From: Lithospermum erythrorhizon
Taxonomy: Eukaryota > Streptophyta > Magnoliopsida > Boraginales > Boraginaceae
Direction of reading: 5' to 3'
Assembly: GCA_019722365.1 (NCBI GenBank)
Contig: JADFUC010000709.1
Location: forward strand, 496,001 to 560,000
DNA length: 64,000 nucleotides
This document shows, piece by piece, positions 36,901-47,718 of the stretch. The notes under the pieces were generated by a model. It searched no databases. It was not told where the DNA came from and saw only the letters and a list, made by a program, of their open reading frames with translations. Position numbers and translations under genes: made by a program. The first letter of the stretch is position 1; each line of letters opens with the position of its first letter.

Positions 36901-38230
36901 GCCCCGTCAAAGCAGAAGGAATTCCAGGAAAATTTGTGAACCCCTTTCTTGAAACTATTTCCGCCCAGGTGCAAAAATCATTCTTGCCCAGCTGTGAAAG
37001 ACCTCGAAGACCCAAATTCCTGACTTATTCACCTTAGACTCCCCTTGAGAGGAGTTGGGATAAAACGATCACAATTCGGCCTTCCTATTGTCCTCTTACA
37101 TTCTCAGCCCGACGGATAATTGCAGCGTGTTCGTATCCGCTTTGTTGTCTTCGAAATAGTTCTTGAAGTCTATCGAGATGGTGGCAATTTCACCGATTAC
37201 GCGGCCCGACCTTGAACATTTGGATTCGAGCCCGTTTCCTTCGACTTGAAGCTGTGGAGTTCTGGCCCGATCATCCGCCCCATTTTATAGTCCGGAAATC
37301 TTCCCTTTGATAAATTTCTTGGAACCCGTCTTGGTCTATATGAACTCAGGTATTGACTCTTGTTTTGTAGTAGCGTATGTTTTATATCGCTATACAACTC
37401 ATCCGACAAATAAGTCAACAAATAATTGCGACTCAAATAATCAGTGTCTCCGAGTCGACATGACCAAATAAATGTCTTGAACCGTAGGAGTTCCTCGACG
37501 AAAGAACCGTTGCAAGTTCAAGGTCGTGAATAGAACATCGCTTGTTCGCCGCCACCTTTGAAATTACGACCGGAGGAAAACAGGCTTCGGTTGGTCATTT
37601 TACATGACGGAACAATTGGAGGTAAAGTAGCGGTGTGGTTGCAAAGAATACGCCGAAACACTTTCGCTTCCGAGCAGCAGCGTGCTTTGCCGTTTGATTT
37701 AAATTACGATTTCAAGTGGGCTCGCGCGACCCCCACTTTTCGGAGCTGAATTCGTGTCATGGTCGCCTTGCATACTTGCAGCTTCACGATTTCCCCGGTT
37801 GCGCTACATAACGAGGCGCGCGTAGAGAGTTTGCGTAAGTAGTGATCAAATTGCCCAAGGCTCTTGGGAGCCTTACTTATATTGTCATTTATAAATGCGA
37901 TGTAGTGCAATGATTTTCAAAACATGGTTTTGATCGAAAATGTACATTCGTTGGCCTTTACAAATGAGAAGCCAGGCCCACGGATTAACTGACAGCTACA
38001 GCCATCGCTTTATCAACCCAATTGGAGATATGACAAACAGGTTGGATCCTTCCAAACCAGTTTCAATGCATCTCATGAGAGCCTCCCGTTGATGAGTCGT
38101 GATGGAAAGCCAATTGTTTTTTTCATATGAGGTCTAGAAGTTGTTGTTTGAGGTCCTCTTCACTCTTCAAAAGTCAGATACACTCGGCAGTGGTCACAAA
38201 CTGTTTTTCGGCTTTGTGACATTCCAATAC
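33990..38230 (-). mobile_element. Third copia remnant, minus strand
   Basis: On the minus strand, 35150-34520 carries reverse transcriptase text: an LAIASSQELGMYIKWM-like block, TNFLNGIDE, the MKDKCVYVK-like block near 34860, a DDMLIG block near 34795, and SSKILGKFCQDDLG-like text near 34620. A YSP-x-x-x-D/NG-like integrase block lies near 35920. The order integrase then RT, decreasing in coordinate, fits one minus-strand element. Gag would lie near 36.5-37.9 kb but is not readable. It faces the plus-strand fragment at 31600-33850. Confidence 0.6.
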
Positions 38231-38748
38231 ATAAAGACAAATAGTAGAGTTGGTAGAAAATAATTAAGTAATATATACAAGTTTAATATAACTAATAACT
38301 TGAAATACTAATCCTATATAAATAATCTATATAGGATTATTGCGACTTATTATACAGTTATACTCTATGGATAAGGCAACTTTATCCTCCAGTGGAGAAT
38401 CCATGTAGTGGGGGGACTATATATTAGTCCTGTTTTGGGAGATTTAAAATCTTCGATTATTTAATAAATTATTTAAGAATATGGTGTTAAATTAATAATT
38501 AAATGCTTTTCATTCGTTTAAATTATTTCTGTCTTGTGATCGTATGCGATTGTGTTTTTTCTGTTGTGAAGTAAGCTCGATAAATTAATATTTAGGGCGT
38601 TGAGTTAAAATTGCCACCAAGATTATTGTTGTTCATGAAGAGTCTTCTTTCTAACATTAATTAAATTATTATACATTGCAGTTAGTACCACTATTGAGTG
38701 AACATACATATAATCCGAAAAATTACCGGACACTTCTAACTAGTTTTC
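38231..38748. other. Upstream region of the ATL gene
   Basis: AT-rich spacer between the copia remnant and the RING-H2 gene. It contains a small inverted pair around cctatataa...ttatatagg at about 38313-38336. I see no coding exon. Confidence 0.4.
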
Positions 38749-38750
38749 TC

Positions 38751-38757
38751 TATAAAT
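38751..38757 (+). promoter_or_regulatory. Probable TATA box of the ATL gene
   Basis: TATAAAT stands 48 bases before the ATG at 38799, in a context (ctctataaattcttctc) typical of plant core promoters. The resulting 5' leader would be short, about 15-20 bases, if initiation occurs at the usual distance. Confidence 0.5.
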
Positions 38758-38798
38758 TCTTCTCATTCAATTATCAGTACCTTGTAAAACACAAAAAA

Positions 38799-39467
38799 AT
38801 GGCAGCATCTTCTATCCAGGAGATTCTTGAGCCTTTTCACTCAAGAAAATTGCTCTTTTTCCCCACCTTCCACCAATCCCCTAACGACGCGGCAGGACCT
38901 CCAAGTAGTCATGATCAGTTCAGCAGATCAACAACACTTATAAAAACACTGAATGCAAATGTTATTACGGTGGTCTCTGTGCTCATATGCGCCTTAATTT
39001 GCTCGTTTTTCTTGAATTCAATCATCAGATGTGCATTAAGATGCTCAAGTGTAATTTCATCTGGGAATTTAAGGGGAAACATTCCAACAGGGGCACCATT
39101 AGCTGATACAGGGATAAAAAATCAGGCCCTGGAGACATTCCCTGTAGTGAATTATCCAAGGGACCTGAAATTTCCAGGCCTGGATAATGAATGTGCGATT
39201 TGCCTGACAGAATTCGCTCCAGGGAATCGAATCAGGGTGTTGCCTAAATGTAGCCATGGATTTCATGTCAACTGTATAGATAGGTGGCTGAATTGTCACT
39301 CTTCTTGCCCTACTTGTCGCCATTGCCTCATCGAGACGTGCCAGAAGATTGCTTGCAGTGAGGCCCTGGTGAGTGATGACACGACGCCACCAAGGCCGTC
39401 TGTGGAAACTACAGTAAGGATTGCTCCACTTCAACCTGAAGGTGTTGTTCGCAGTCACCATACTTAG
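38799..39467 (+). CDS. ATL-type RING-H2 E3 ubiquitin ligase
   Basis: Membrane-anchored E3 ligase of the plant ATL family, which passes ubiquitin from an E2 to target proteins, often in stress or defence responses. It has 222 residues and no intron, as usual for ATLs. One membrane segment spans about residues 52-75 (VITVVSVLICALICSFFL), followed by a basic stretch, the family GLD signature in FPGLDNE, and the RING-H2 at about 132-174. The ring has the C-x2-C, C-x1-H, H-x2-C and C-x2-C ligands in CAICLTEF, KCSHGFHVNCIDRWL and CPTCR. A LIETCQKI stretch after the ring recalls the ATL78/ATL80 group, an assignment made by memory. The open frame extends upstream, but ATG 38799 is chosen because it follows the TATA box and an aaaaaaatggc start context. 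Confidence 0.92.
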   Translation: MAASSIQEILEPFHSRKLLFFPTFHQSPNDAAGPPSSHDQFSRSTTLIKTLNANVITVVSVLICALICSFFLNSIIRCALRCSSVISSGNLRGNIPTGAPLADTGIKNQALETFPVVNYPRDLKFPGLDNECAICLTEFAPGNRIRVLPKCSHGFHVNCIDRWLNCHSSCPTCRHCLIETCQKIACSEALVSDDTTPPRPSVETTVRIAPLQPEGVVRSHHT

Positions 39468-39472
39468 ATTAT

Positions 39473-39932
39473 ACTCCCTCCATTCCATGAAAATCGTCTA
39501 CTTTACAATATTCGATGATACTAGTACATGTTAGAAACCTTCGGATATCAAAGTTGATTTAATGAAGTCTTATCTCAATATAATGATCAAGGACTATGAT
39601 TATAGGTCAATAGTTTTCTCACTTCATTTGTAATATAAACGTAATTTCAAAATAATAAATAAAAGGAATGTGTCATTATCAAGAATTGGAACGGGAAAAT
39701 CATTAGCCTGATTATATAATGTTCTAAATAACCATACATTTTATATTTTTTAATTTGTATAAAGAGAACATTGTTGAAAATATATAGGTTGCTTGCTAGT
39801 TCATGCTTTCTGTGAAAAAAAAAATGGATAACTTAAAAGATCAAACCACCGAGTCAGATATGAATCCACAAATCAACCTTTGATTATTAAAGTCAAAAGT
39901 TATTACAAAATAAAAATGGACAGATGGAGGTA
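39473..39932. mobile_element. Stowaway-like MITE directly after the ATL gene
   Basis: The left end ACTCCCTCCATTCCATGAAA and the right end, read inverted, (ta)CCTCCATCTGTCCATTTTTA form an imperfect terminal inverted repeat. Both ends are flanked by TA, the target duplication of Tc1/mariner-type MITEs. The element is about 460 bases, AT-rich, without an open frame. It begins 5 bases after the ATL stop codon and so probably supplies its 3' UTR. Confidence 0.7.
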
Positions 39933-41003
39933 ATTGAGAATTACAAAACTGCAAAAAACAAGTCGAGATTCACGAGCTACCAACTTGTTGGAAGTTGTTG
40001 GAAGAATGAATGCGATTTTGTGTGAGCTTATCTGCGTTATGCGTGGAGTGAATTGTGATTCGGCTTTATATAGGGGTTCGTTTAGTGAAGTGTAAAAGTG
40101 AAGTCGTGAGGAATGTTGTTGCTGCCTTGATGCGTATGCGAAATTGATACAGTATAGTACCGTTAGTTTGGTTTGATAAGATACTTGATAATAATAATGT
40201 CAGGGAGGCGGGCGCAGAGTGCTTGGGAAGTGCTTAATTATTTCCAGCTACGTTTTGGATACTATCTTGTCTTGCAAAGGTTGCAGGCCTTTTCATACTG
40301 ATTTTGGAGATGAAGAAGCGCTATTTCATGAAATCATTCGGAGGCATTACATTTATTAGCTAACTAGCGTAGGTTAAGTAAGCGTAAGTATTAGAGTAAA
40401 TGGGTGGCCCGATAAAACAGCTCAACATATAGCGAGCATTTTTGTCGGTTAGGGGCGCGAAAAGCAGTAAATCCACTGAAAAGCGAAAAAATATTTTTCA
40501 GTGAAAACTGCTTTAACTACCTACCGATTCGTGAGCATTCTTAGAAGTCTTACAGGCGTGTCGGTTAATGGTAATATCACTTGGGGAATCGGTTCTTTCT
40601 AAAGTCTAGCGCATACGGGTAGGGAGCAAAATGCGATTTAAGGAAATTGATTTAGCCTGGCGCTTGATTGATGTTTAGGCACATTCGATTTCTGTGAGGA
40701 TTACTGTTATTAACACGTGATCGGCGTTAAGCTTGCACACCACTATTGCTCAGAGAGTATATAATTAATAAACGAAAGGTGAAATTAAAAATGGAAAAAG
40801 GTTTATCAATTGAGATGAGCAACATTCGGTTTATCCACTGAAAAACTAATTAGTAGTCAACTTTGAACTACCAAACACCTCTACCTTAGGATTAGTATAA
40901 ATATTTGCTTGTTTCTTTAGCCTTTTTGGTTATATTTTTCCCTCAAGAATTCTGAAAAGCACTTTGGAAAATAGTGATTCCACCATATATATGTTTATAA
41001 AGT
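39933..41003. other. AT-rich spacer, no gene seen
   Basis: No coding exon recognised on either strand. Part of it (about 40080-40760) has many out-of-place CG dinucleotides, like the decayed transposon blocks elsewhere in the window. Confidence 0.4.
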
Positions 41004-41087
41004 TAATGATAGCATACTAACATTATTGAGTATGCATGGGGCTCATTAATGATAGCATACTAACATTATTGAGTATGCATGGGGCTC
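41004..41087. repeat. 42-base tandem duplication containing a hairpin
   Basis: Two exact head-to-tail units of 42 bases lie at 41004-41045 and 41046-41087. Each contains GCATACT and AGTATGC separated by ten bases, an imperfect hairpin, so the pair forms two successive stem-loops. Confidence 0.9.
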
Positions 41088-42900
41088 CCTTAATGTTTTC
41101 ATCTATATCCTCAACAAGTGGAGCCTCAAACACTTTGATTTGATATATATAAACTTATGATGAAAATGTTTAAGTGGCATATAGTAATAAAATGGAAAAG
41201 GACACAGTGTTTATCAATGTACACAAATTATATCATTTGAAACAAGAACAGTGAGAAGCTTAGCATCCACATATAGTGTCCATCATGACCATACTTTTCC
41301 ATTATACAAATCCATTATAAACTGGGGCCATATGTTATTGGTTCTGCTTCTTTGGCATCCTTAGGAGCTCATTAATGCATGTTATTACTAAGTCCATGAG
41401 AATATATCTTCATTAAATAATGTTGTTCACTTCATAATATCATTCACTAGGATTTTTTACCATCACCACCTTTTAGGGCTATGTATGGAGAACATCTTGC
41501 ACCGAACAAAGCTTACAGTCCAATTTAATGCTATGTACGTTGAAGCTCAATTTATTTGAGTTAGATGGAGTTTAATTTCTAATTTTATCCCACTTAGATT
41601 AAAATGAAAATTGTCGTTCGCGAAAAAGTTCTTGTGCAATTTGAACTGTTATACCTTGCTTTTTAAACGATTAAAATGAAGGGTGTGAAATTCTTTATTT
41701 TACCAAAACGAACACGCTAGATAAATGCGAAATAGCGAACTATCGCAGTAAAGCAAACCAGCCGAATTATAAGCTATGTTTAATGTGTAATAAGCGGAGT
41801 CGTTTATAGCAGCGACAAGCGTAGGTGTAAATTAAGTTTGTTGTCAACAACATTGGATTTATTAGGCATTTGCTACGGCAGCTACGACAAGCCAAACTAA
41901 CTTTCGCTACAAGCATGGCGTAAATTGGTAGTTTGTCGTCAAGCGTGAAAAAAAAATGTTACGAATATTGAAAGCGCGTGAGTGCTTTATTGATATTGAA
42001 TCGAAATACTACTTGTGCATTTGTGAAATTTTGTTTTGACTAATTACTTGTTTGACGATAGTGTTTGATGTACCGTTTGTTCAATCGAGCTTTGTGGCGA
42101 AATGTATTCGGCCGGTCGAACAACATAACTCACGGTAGTGAATGAATTCACGGTTTGAAGCTTTGTAAAAGACCGCCTTGGAAATGTCGTTGCGCGTGCT
42201 TGACGCTTTCTTGAAATCGTGAGACAGAAATCATAAATTGACGAAATTTGCATTCTGATAGATATTAAGATTGCTATATGTGTTATGGCCGATTTAGAAA
42301 ACTTGATAAATTTTAACTACAATGAATATTGTCTTGCTCGACAAGCTTAGGAACGTCTGTAGGTGCGTCAGGTCGGGATGTATTTAACACCTAAATGCGG
42401 ATATGAAGCGTTATATCGGCGTTGCAGGGCAACGGATGAAACTATTGTATGAATTAATTAGTTAGAAAAATAGTAAATATGAAGAAATTGACAAAATGAA
42501 AAAATATTTTAATCCTTTTACTGATACCAAAAGCGGTAAGCGTGATGATCTTTCAGATTGTATTCGTAGTTTTAAAATTTGATAAAACTTTGAAGAAGTT
42601 TGATATAAAAATTTGATGGTGAGTGATTAACAAATACGATACATGCATCTTATATATATAAGGAAGAAATATGCAAACAAATTATTTTAGTTCTTATATT
42701 TTAATAAGCGTATAAGCTAATTCGCTTGTTTATTATAAACATCTACTTAATTAGTTTGTTTTTTAACAAGCGTAAAATAATTGACTTTGTTTTCTTATAA
42801 ACATCTCTGTTGTTTGTTTCCACTCGTTTTTGGTGAAAGATGTGTGATGCTTAGCGTCGCGTTGGTTTGGTAGAAATAGCGTTAAGCGAGAAAAATGGCC
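41088..42900. other. Spacer, probable transposon debris
   Basis: No intact gene. At about 42690-42800 a tandem theme (gctaattcgcttgttt / cttaattagtttgttt, with ttataaacatct after each) repeats. The block 41700-42450 resembles decayed mobile DNA, but no domain can be named. Confidence 0.4.
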
Positions 42901-44180
42901 CAAAGTGAATCGATTAAATAACATAAATACCAATTAAAAATAACATAAATAACATAAAAAATGACTAAAGTGAATCATAAGTTGAATAATTTTATCATAT
43001 TTAAACAGCAATTAACATAATTGAAATATTAGCCTGAAATTTAAAATACAGCAGTAGTATTATTAATTTTTGAAATTATCAAAATTTGATATTAACATTA
43101 ATTATCAAATTCGAATAATTATCAAAATTCGAAATTATTAACATTGAGTATTAACAATAAATAATAACAATAAATAATTATCGACATTCGAAATTATCAA
43201 AAATTAAAGAAATTATTAACATTTAAAATTATAATTAATATTACCTGATGCATGAGTGGCCTTGATTGAAATATTAACAATAAATATTAACAATAAATTT
43301 CGCAATATTTAATACCTGATTTATTACAATTTCATAATTAGCTGAATTTCATAATTTCATAATCACCGATTCATAATTGAAAGGCATGTTGTCAATTGAC
43401 ATAATTTCATAGATGACATAATTGCATAATTTAAGACATAATCACCAATAATTTCGCCAATATTTAAGACATAATCTCGATTCATAATTGTGAATAACTC
43501 ATGATTAATAATAAATAATCTCGATTAATACATGTTGAAAAATCAATCATTGATAATAAACAATAAATTGGTAAATTGACATTTGATTAGAATCGTTGTG
43601 TCCCGATTCGCTAATTATAAAACAATCGTTGTGTCGATTAATTTGATTAGAATCATTCTTATAATTAGCTAGTTCGATATAATCGTAGCTTCTGATTAAA
43701 CTTGTTTCGTTCTGATCATGTTCCTGATTCGACATTTCTTAACAATGGCCCAAGCTTGAATTTAATAATAATTTTAACATATACTTTTCTTGATCCTAAT
43801 TTGACATTAATTTAAATGTATAAAATTTAGTAAATGAAATGGTTACTACTTGTTAAATGACTTGTTGATTGATCTAACTTGAACACAAATTGAGATAAGA
43901 TGGAGAAAAGCTTAATTAACAATACAAATTTGAGAAATAATGACAACAATTTAGAAATATTAACATCGAAATAATTTCATAAGAAATAAATATCATATTT
44001 AACAACAATTTGAGAAATATTAGCAACAATTTGACAAATAACTATCTTAACTATTTACATAATCTCAACAATTTTACATAATATTTAGACATAATCTCGA
44101 TTCATAATTGACGAAAACAATCTGATTAATACATATATTCGATTAATACATAATATTTATAAAAACCTACAACATGCCAA
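42900..44180. repeat. AT-rich degenerate minisatellite, ATAATTTCATAATT theme
   Basis: Short themes such as aattatcaaaattcgaaatta, ttaacaataaatattaacaa and gacataatttcataatt recur many times without one fixed period. The pair gacataatctcgattcataattg occurs near 43450 and again near 44090. No reading frame of interest is present. Confidence 0.65.
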
Positions 44181-44539
44181 TGTCCGTGGTTGGTGTCTAA
44201 CCAAATACAAAATAAACGCTTATCAGTATGATCGTTGGCTAAATTCGTTTGTTCTGTAATGATCGTCACGTTGATTGGTTTGACTACGTAATGATAAATG
44301 TAATTGATTGAAATTTCTTTACTTGCTGACAATCATGGCTTGAATAAGCTAGTTTCTTAACAATCATTTCTTTAATATAAAGTTAGTAAATTAAATGGGC
44401 GCTTCTTTGGAAGAAGCGAATAATTGAGTTTCGATGATTCTGATAATGAGAAATATAAACAACAATTTAAATAATGATGAAAAATGAATTCAAATAATGA
44501 TGATGTTTGAAGAGCTTTAAATTTATGTATTAATTTATT

Positions 44540-44880
44540 TTATTCACATTCTTATATATACTTAATTATTGATATTTATACATAATTAATTATTTAATTC
44601 ATTCTTATGTAGGTAAACTCTTTAATTGTTATCTTACCAGTAATTTATTTTATTTATTCTTATACAATTAATTATTTAATATTTCTTATACTTAATTATT
44701 TAATTCATTCTTATGTATTAAATATTTAATTGTCTTATATAATTAATTAATTTTATTCATTCTTATGTAATTAATTATTTAATATTTCTTATGTAAATTA
44801 ATTATTTAATATTTAACTTTTGTAATTAATTATTTAAGTCATTAACATATGATACTTATTTAATTAATTTTATGTATTCA
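44540..44880. repeat. AT-rich minisatellite, TAATTATTTAAT theme
   Basis: The theme attcttatgtaattaattatttaat recurs about ten times with a spacing near 25-35 bases. The remaining sequence to 45283 is the upstream region of the ISY1 gene, in which I see nothing else definite. Confidence 0.75.
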
Positions 44881-45283
44881 TTCTTATGAATTTGTATTTT
44901 GTTTACGTAAGCAAGCAGTATCTGTCTTTATTATTTAAACTAGCATCTTAAATTCATTGAATTCTTTAGAAGCGTAGTATGGATTACATTTACAGTATAA
45001 ACAACATGTATACAATTTGATTATTTAGTTATAAGCAGAATTGACGTTTTGATTATAAGCGCGGCGGAAAAATTCGGCTTGTTATATGACATATAATTAC
45101 ATTTTATATTTAAAAGAGCAAATAGTCGTTTATCCAGCGTGTTACAGGTTTGAGGGTGTATAACAGCTCAGGTGTATAGTGGTGTGTGTGTATAGTGTTG
45201 CGAAGCCGAGGTGGACTCAGTCGTTTAGAATTCCCTCTGAATCATCAAAACCCTAAATCCCCAAAAATCTCAAGAATCCAACA

Positions 45284-46754
45284 ATGGCGCGTAACGAAGA
45301 GAAAGCTCAATCGATGTTAAATCGATTCGTAACAATGAAAGAGCAAGAATCCAAAAAACCCAAAGAGCGCCGCCCCTTTTTGGCCTCCGAATGTCGCGAT
45401 TTATCGGAGGCGGACAGGTGGCGCCAGCAAATAATGCGCGAAATTGGTCGAAAAGTCGCCGAGATTCAAAACGAGGGTTTAGGTGAACATAGGCTGCGTG
45501 ATTTGAATGATGAGATTAATAAATTGATTAGAGAAAAAGGGCACTGGGAAAAGAGGATTGTGGAATTAGGTGGGACTAATTATATGAGGTATTCTGCCAA
45601 AATGACTGATTTGGAGGGGAATATTGTCGATGTTCCCAACCCCGGGGGGAGAGGGGGTGGGTATAGGTATTTTGGCGCCGCCAAGAAGCTTCCCGGTGTT
45701 AGGGAGTTGTTTCAGAAGCCGCCCGAGTTGAGGAAGAGGAGGACTAGGTATGTGTTTCTCTTCAAATTGTTTTGTCAATGTTGCTTTTTATGGATTTGCA
45801 ATTAGTGCTATACCTTAATGCGTCCAAGTTTGATTTTTAATAGAGGAAGAGGAGAACTAGGTGTGTTGTGTTGATTGATTTTATGGAATTGCAACCAATA
45901 GTATACCTCTATTCGGATAAAATGTGATTTTTAATGGTCAAGTTTGGAATTCCAACATTTAAATCTTATAAGCGGACTATCTTTAGTTATGGAAGAAGTA
46001 GGTCTGATGTAACATGGGGATCATTAGTCAATTGTAATGTGTTTGATTGAGGTGATTACAAACAATAGTATGATTAATGACTTGAGTTGGTAAAGCATCT
46101 AAATAATATCCGTACTAACTCCAAGCTTGATTTTGTGCTTTAACACTATTGTCGACTACAGCTTCTTGGTAGAAGTTTATTCTCAAAAACATTGTTTTAG
46201 CTTCAATGCTTGTCTTTCGTTGAGCTGTTGTCTACTGTGTGATCACATTTGTTCTATGAGAGTGTGTTTAGAAAGTGTATCATTTGTTAATGAAGTTACT
46301 GATACCTCTTTTCTTGAACTCTTGTAGGTATGATATATATAAGAGGATAGATGCTAGTTATTATGGATACCGGGATGACGAAGATGGGCTTTTGGAAAAA
46401 GTGGAGGCTGAAGCTGAACAAATTATGAGAGCTGCTTCTTTGGCAGACTGGAGGGAGATGGAGGAGATAAAGAAGGAAGCTAAGAGGGCAGTCAAGAGTG
46501 GTGAGGTTGGATCAGCAGCAAAAATATTATACGAGGAGGAAGAGGATGTGGTGGAAGAGGAGAGGAAACAGAGAGAGCAAGATGAGAAAGAAAAGGAGAA
46601 AGAGTTTGTGGTTCATGTACCGCTGCCAGATGAAAAAGAGATTGAGAGGATGGTGGTTGAGAAAAAGAAGATGGAGCTCTTGAGTAAATATGCAAGCGAG
46701 AATTTGGTAGAAGAGCAGAATGAAGCAAAAGCCATGCTTAACATTCAGAGATGA
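45284..46754 (+). CDS. ISY1: Pre-mRNA splicing factor ISY1 homologue
   Basis: Spliceosome component linked to the NineTeen/Prp19 complex; in yeast Isy1 affects the first splicing step and fidelity. Two exons, 45284-45747 and 46328-46754 (stop TGA), join at AG|G within an Arg codon and give 296 residues, close to what I recall for plant ISY1 (about 300). The start MARNEEKAQSMLNRFVTMKE is the family hallmark, followed by RPFLASECRDL, GHWEKRIVELGG and YRYFGAAKKLPGVRELF. The second half is a charged coiled-coil with REMEEIKKEAKRA and a long Glu/Lys-rich tract. The ATG is the first in frame, about 40 bases after a stop-rich leader. It is convergent with BOLA2 downstream. Nothing in it looks damaged. 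Confidence 0.95.
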
Positions 46755-47095
46755 TTGGTCTGCTTTCTGTCAGCATTCAATATACCTGCAGTACTGATCT
46801 CAACTTTCAACCTTGTGTAGTTGAAGGCCAATTTGCTATCGAGTGAGGCTGATAGCATTGCTTTCTCAGGCAAAGTTATATTTGCATTGCAATCAATATG
46901 TAACTATTGGTGACTAGCCTCATCTTTTTTTGCTTTCTATAAGGTGGACTTCTCTCTTCATGAAGACAATTATCAGTTATTGTTGTGCATGTATTTTATA
47001 GAGCAGTTTAGGCTTCCTTGAACCCATATAAAGGTTGCCTTTGGTTACTATTCCCTATTTGCTGACTGTTGATTTTTACTCTCTGAGATACCATT

Positions 47096-47416
47096 ATGGT
47101 TCACTCCCTTCTAACCAAAATATTCTGGCAACCTTTAAATTTAGTGCTATTTATTCTTTTGTTCAATGTAATGGCTACTATTCCTGAAAGAATGATTGTA
47201 AGTGATACTACTGAAGAACTCATTTCACACCATGATATACAGATGTCCAGAAATGGTTCCCAACTTGTCATGAATATTGATAGTACAACCTACTATATCC
47301 AGAGGACCAGTTCATGTGGCACCCCGCACCCCTGCAAAAGGCAAACATGTAGGATACAGGAGTCTTCGGTAGGGAATAGCTCCAGCACCAAAGTGCGTCG
47401 AGAGCTAGTGCCATAA
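47096..47416 (+). CDS. Hypothetical small secreted-type ORF
   Basis: I do not recognise this ORF. It is 106 codons starting at a true ATG, with a hydrophobic segment near residues 11-27 (WQPLNLVLFILLFNVMA) that looks like a signal peptide, a polar middle, and a Cys- and basic-rich end (CGTPHPCKRQTC, KVRREL). Signal peptide plus basic Cys tail is the layout of plant signalling peptides, but the cysteine pattern fits no family I know. It lies between ISY1 and BOLA2, about 340 bases after the ISY1 stop. It may equally be a chance frame in 3' flanking DNA. Confidence 0.3.
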   Translation: MVHSLLTKIFWQPLNLVLFILLFNVMATIPERMIVSDTTEELISHHDIQMSRNGSQLVMNIDSTTYYIQRTSSCGTPHPCKRQTCRIQESSVGNSSSTKVRRELVP

Positions 47417-47718
47417 CGGAATCCAGAAGAGGATCTACCCTCCAATTATTTGGACCCGCATAAGTCCTGTAAACATCTGAGCATAGTGGGGCTTTGGCAC
47501 CAATTTTAAGTGCTCCTCCGTAATCATGTTTCCTGCTGAACTTAACATCTATTATGCCAGACATATAAAAAGCAATGCATTATTGTTATAACCTTCAAAA
47601 GCATAGTTTTGTTCAGGGTGAACATCACCCATTCATATTATATTACCATACAAGCATTATAGTAAATTATCACAGAATCCAAAGCATTATTCTAGTTTCG
47701 AGTGGGTGTAGATTTTGA

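Noticed and set aside
39099..39488. Minus-strand ORF of 129 codons
   Set aside because: It overlaps the RING-H2 coding sequence in antisense and contains no recognisable domain.
42900..44180. Possible CRISPR-like or regularly spaced array
   Set aside because: Repeats are degenerate, AT-rich and irregular in spacing, and this is plant nuclear DNA; a minisatellite explains them.
47268..47564. Minus-strand ORF opposite the small secreted-type frame
   Set aside because: No motif recognised and no splice-consistent partner; the plus-strand frame has the better start and composition, and neither is certain.
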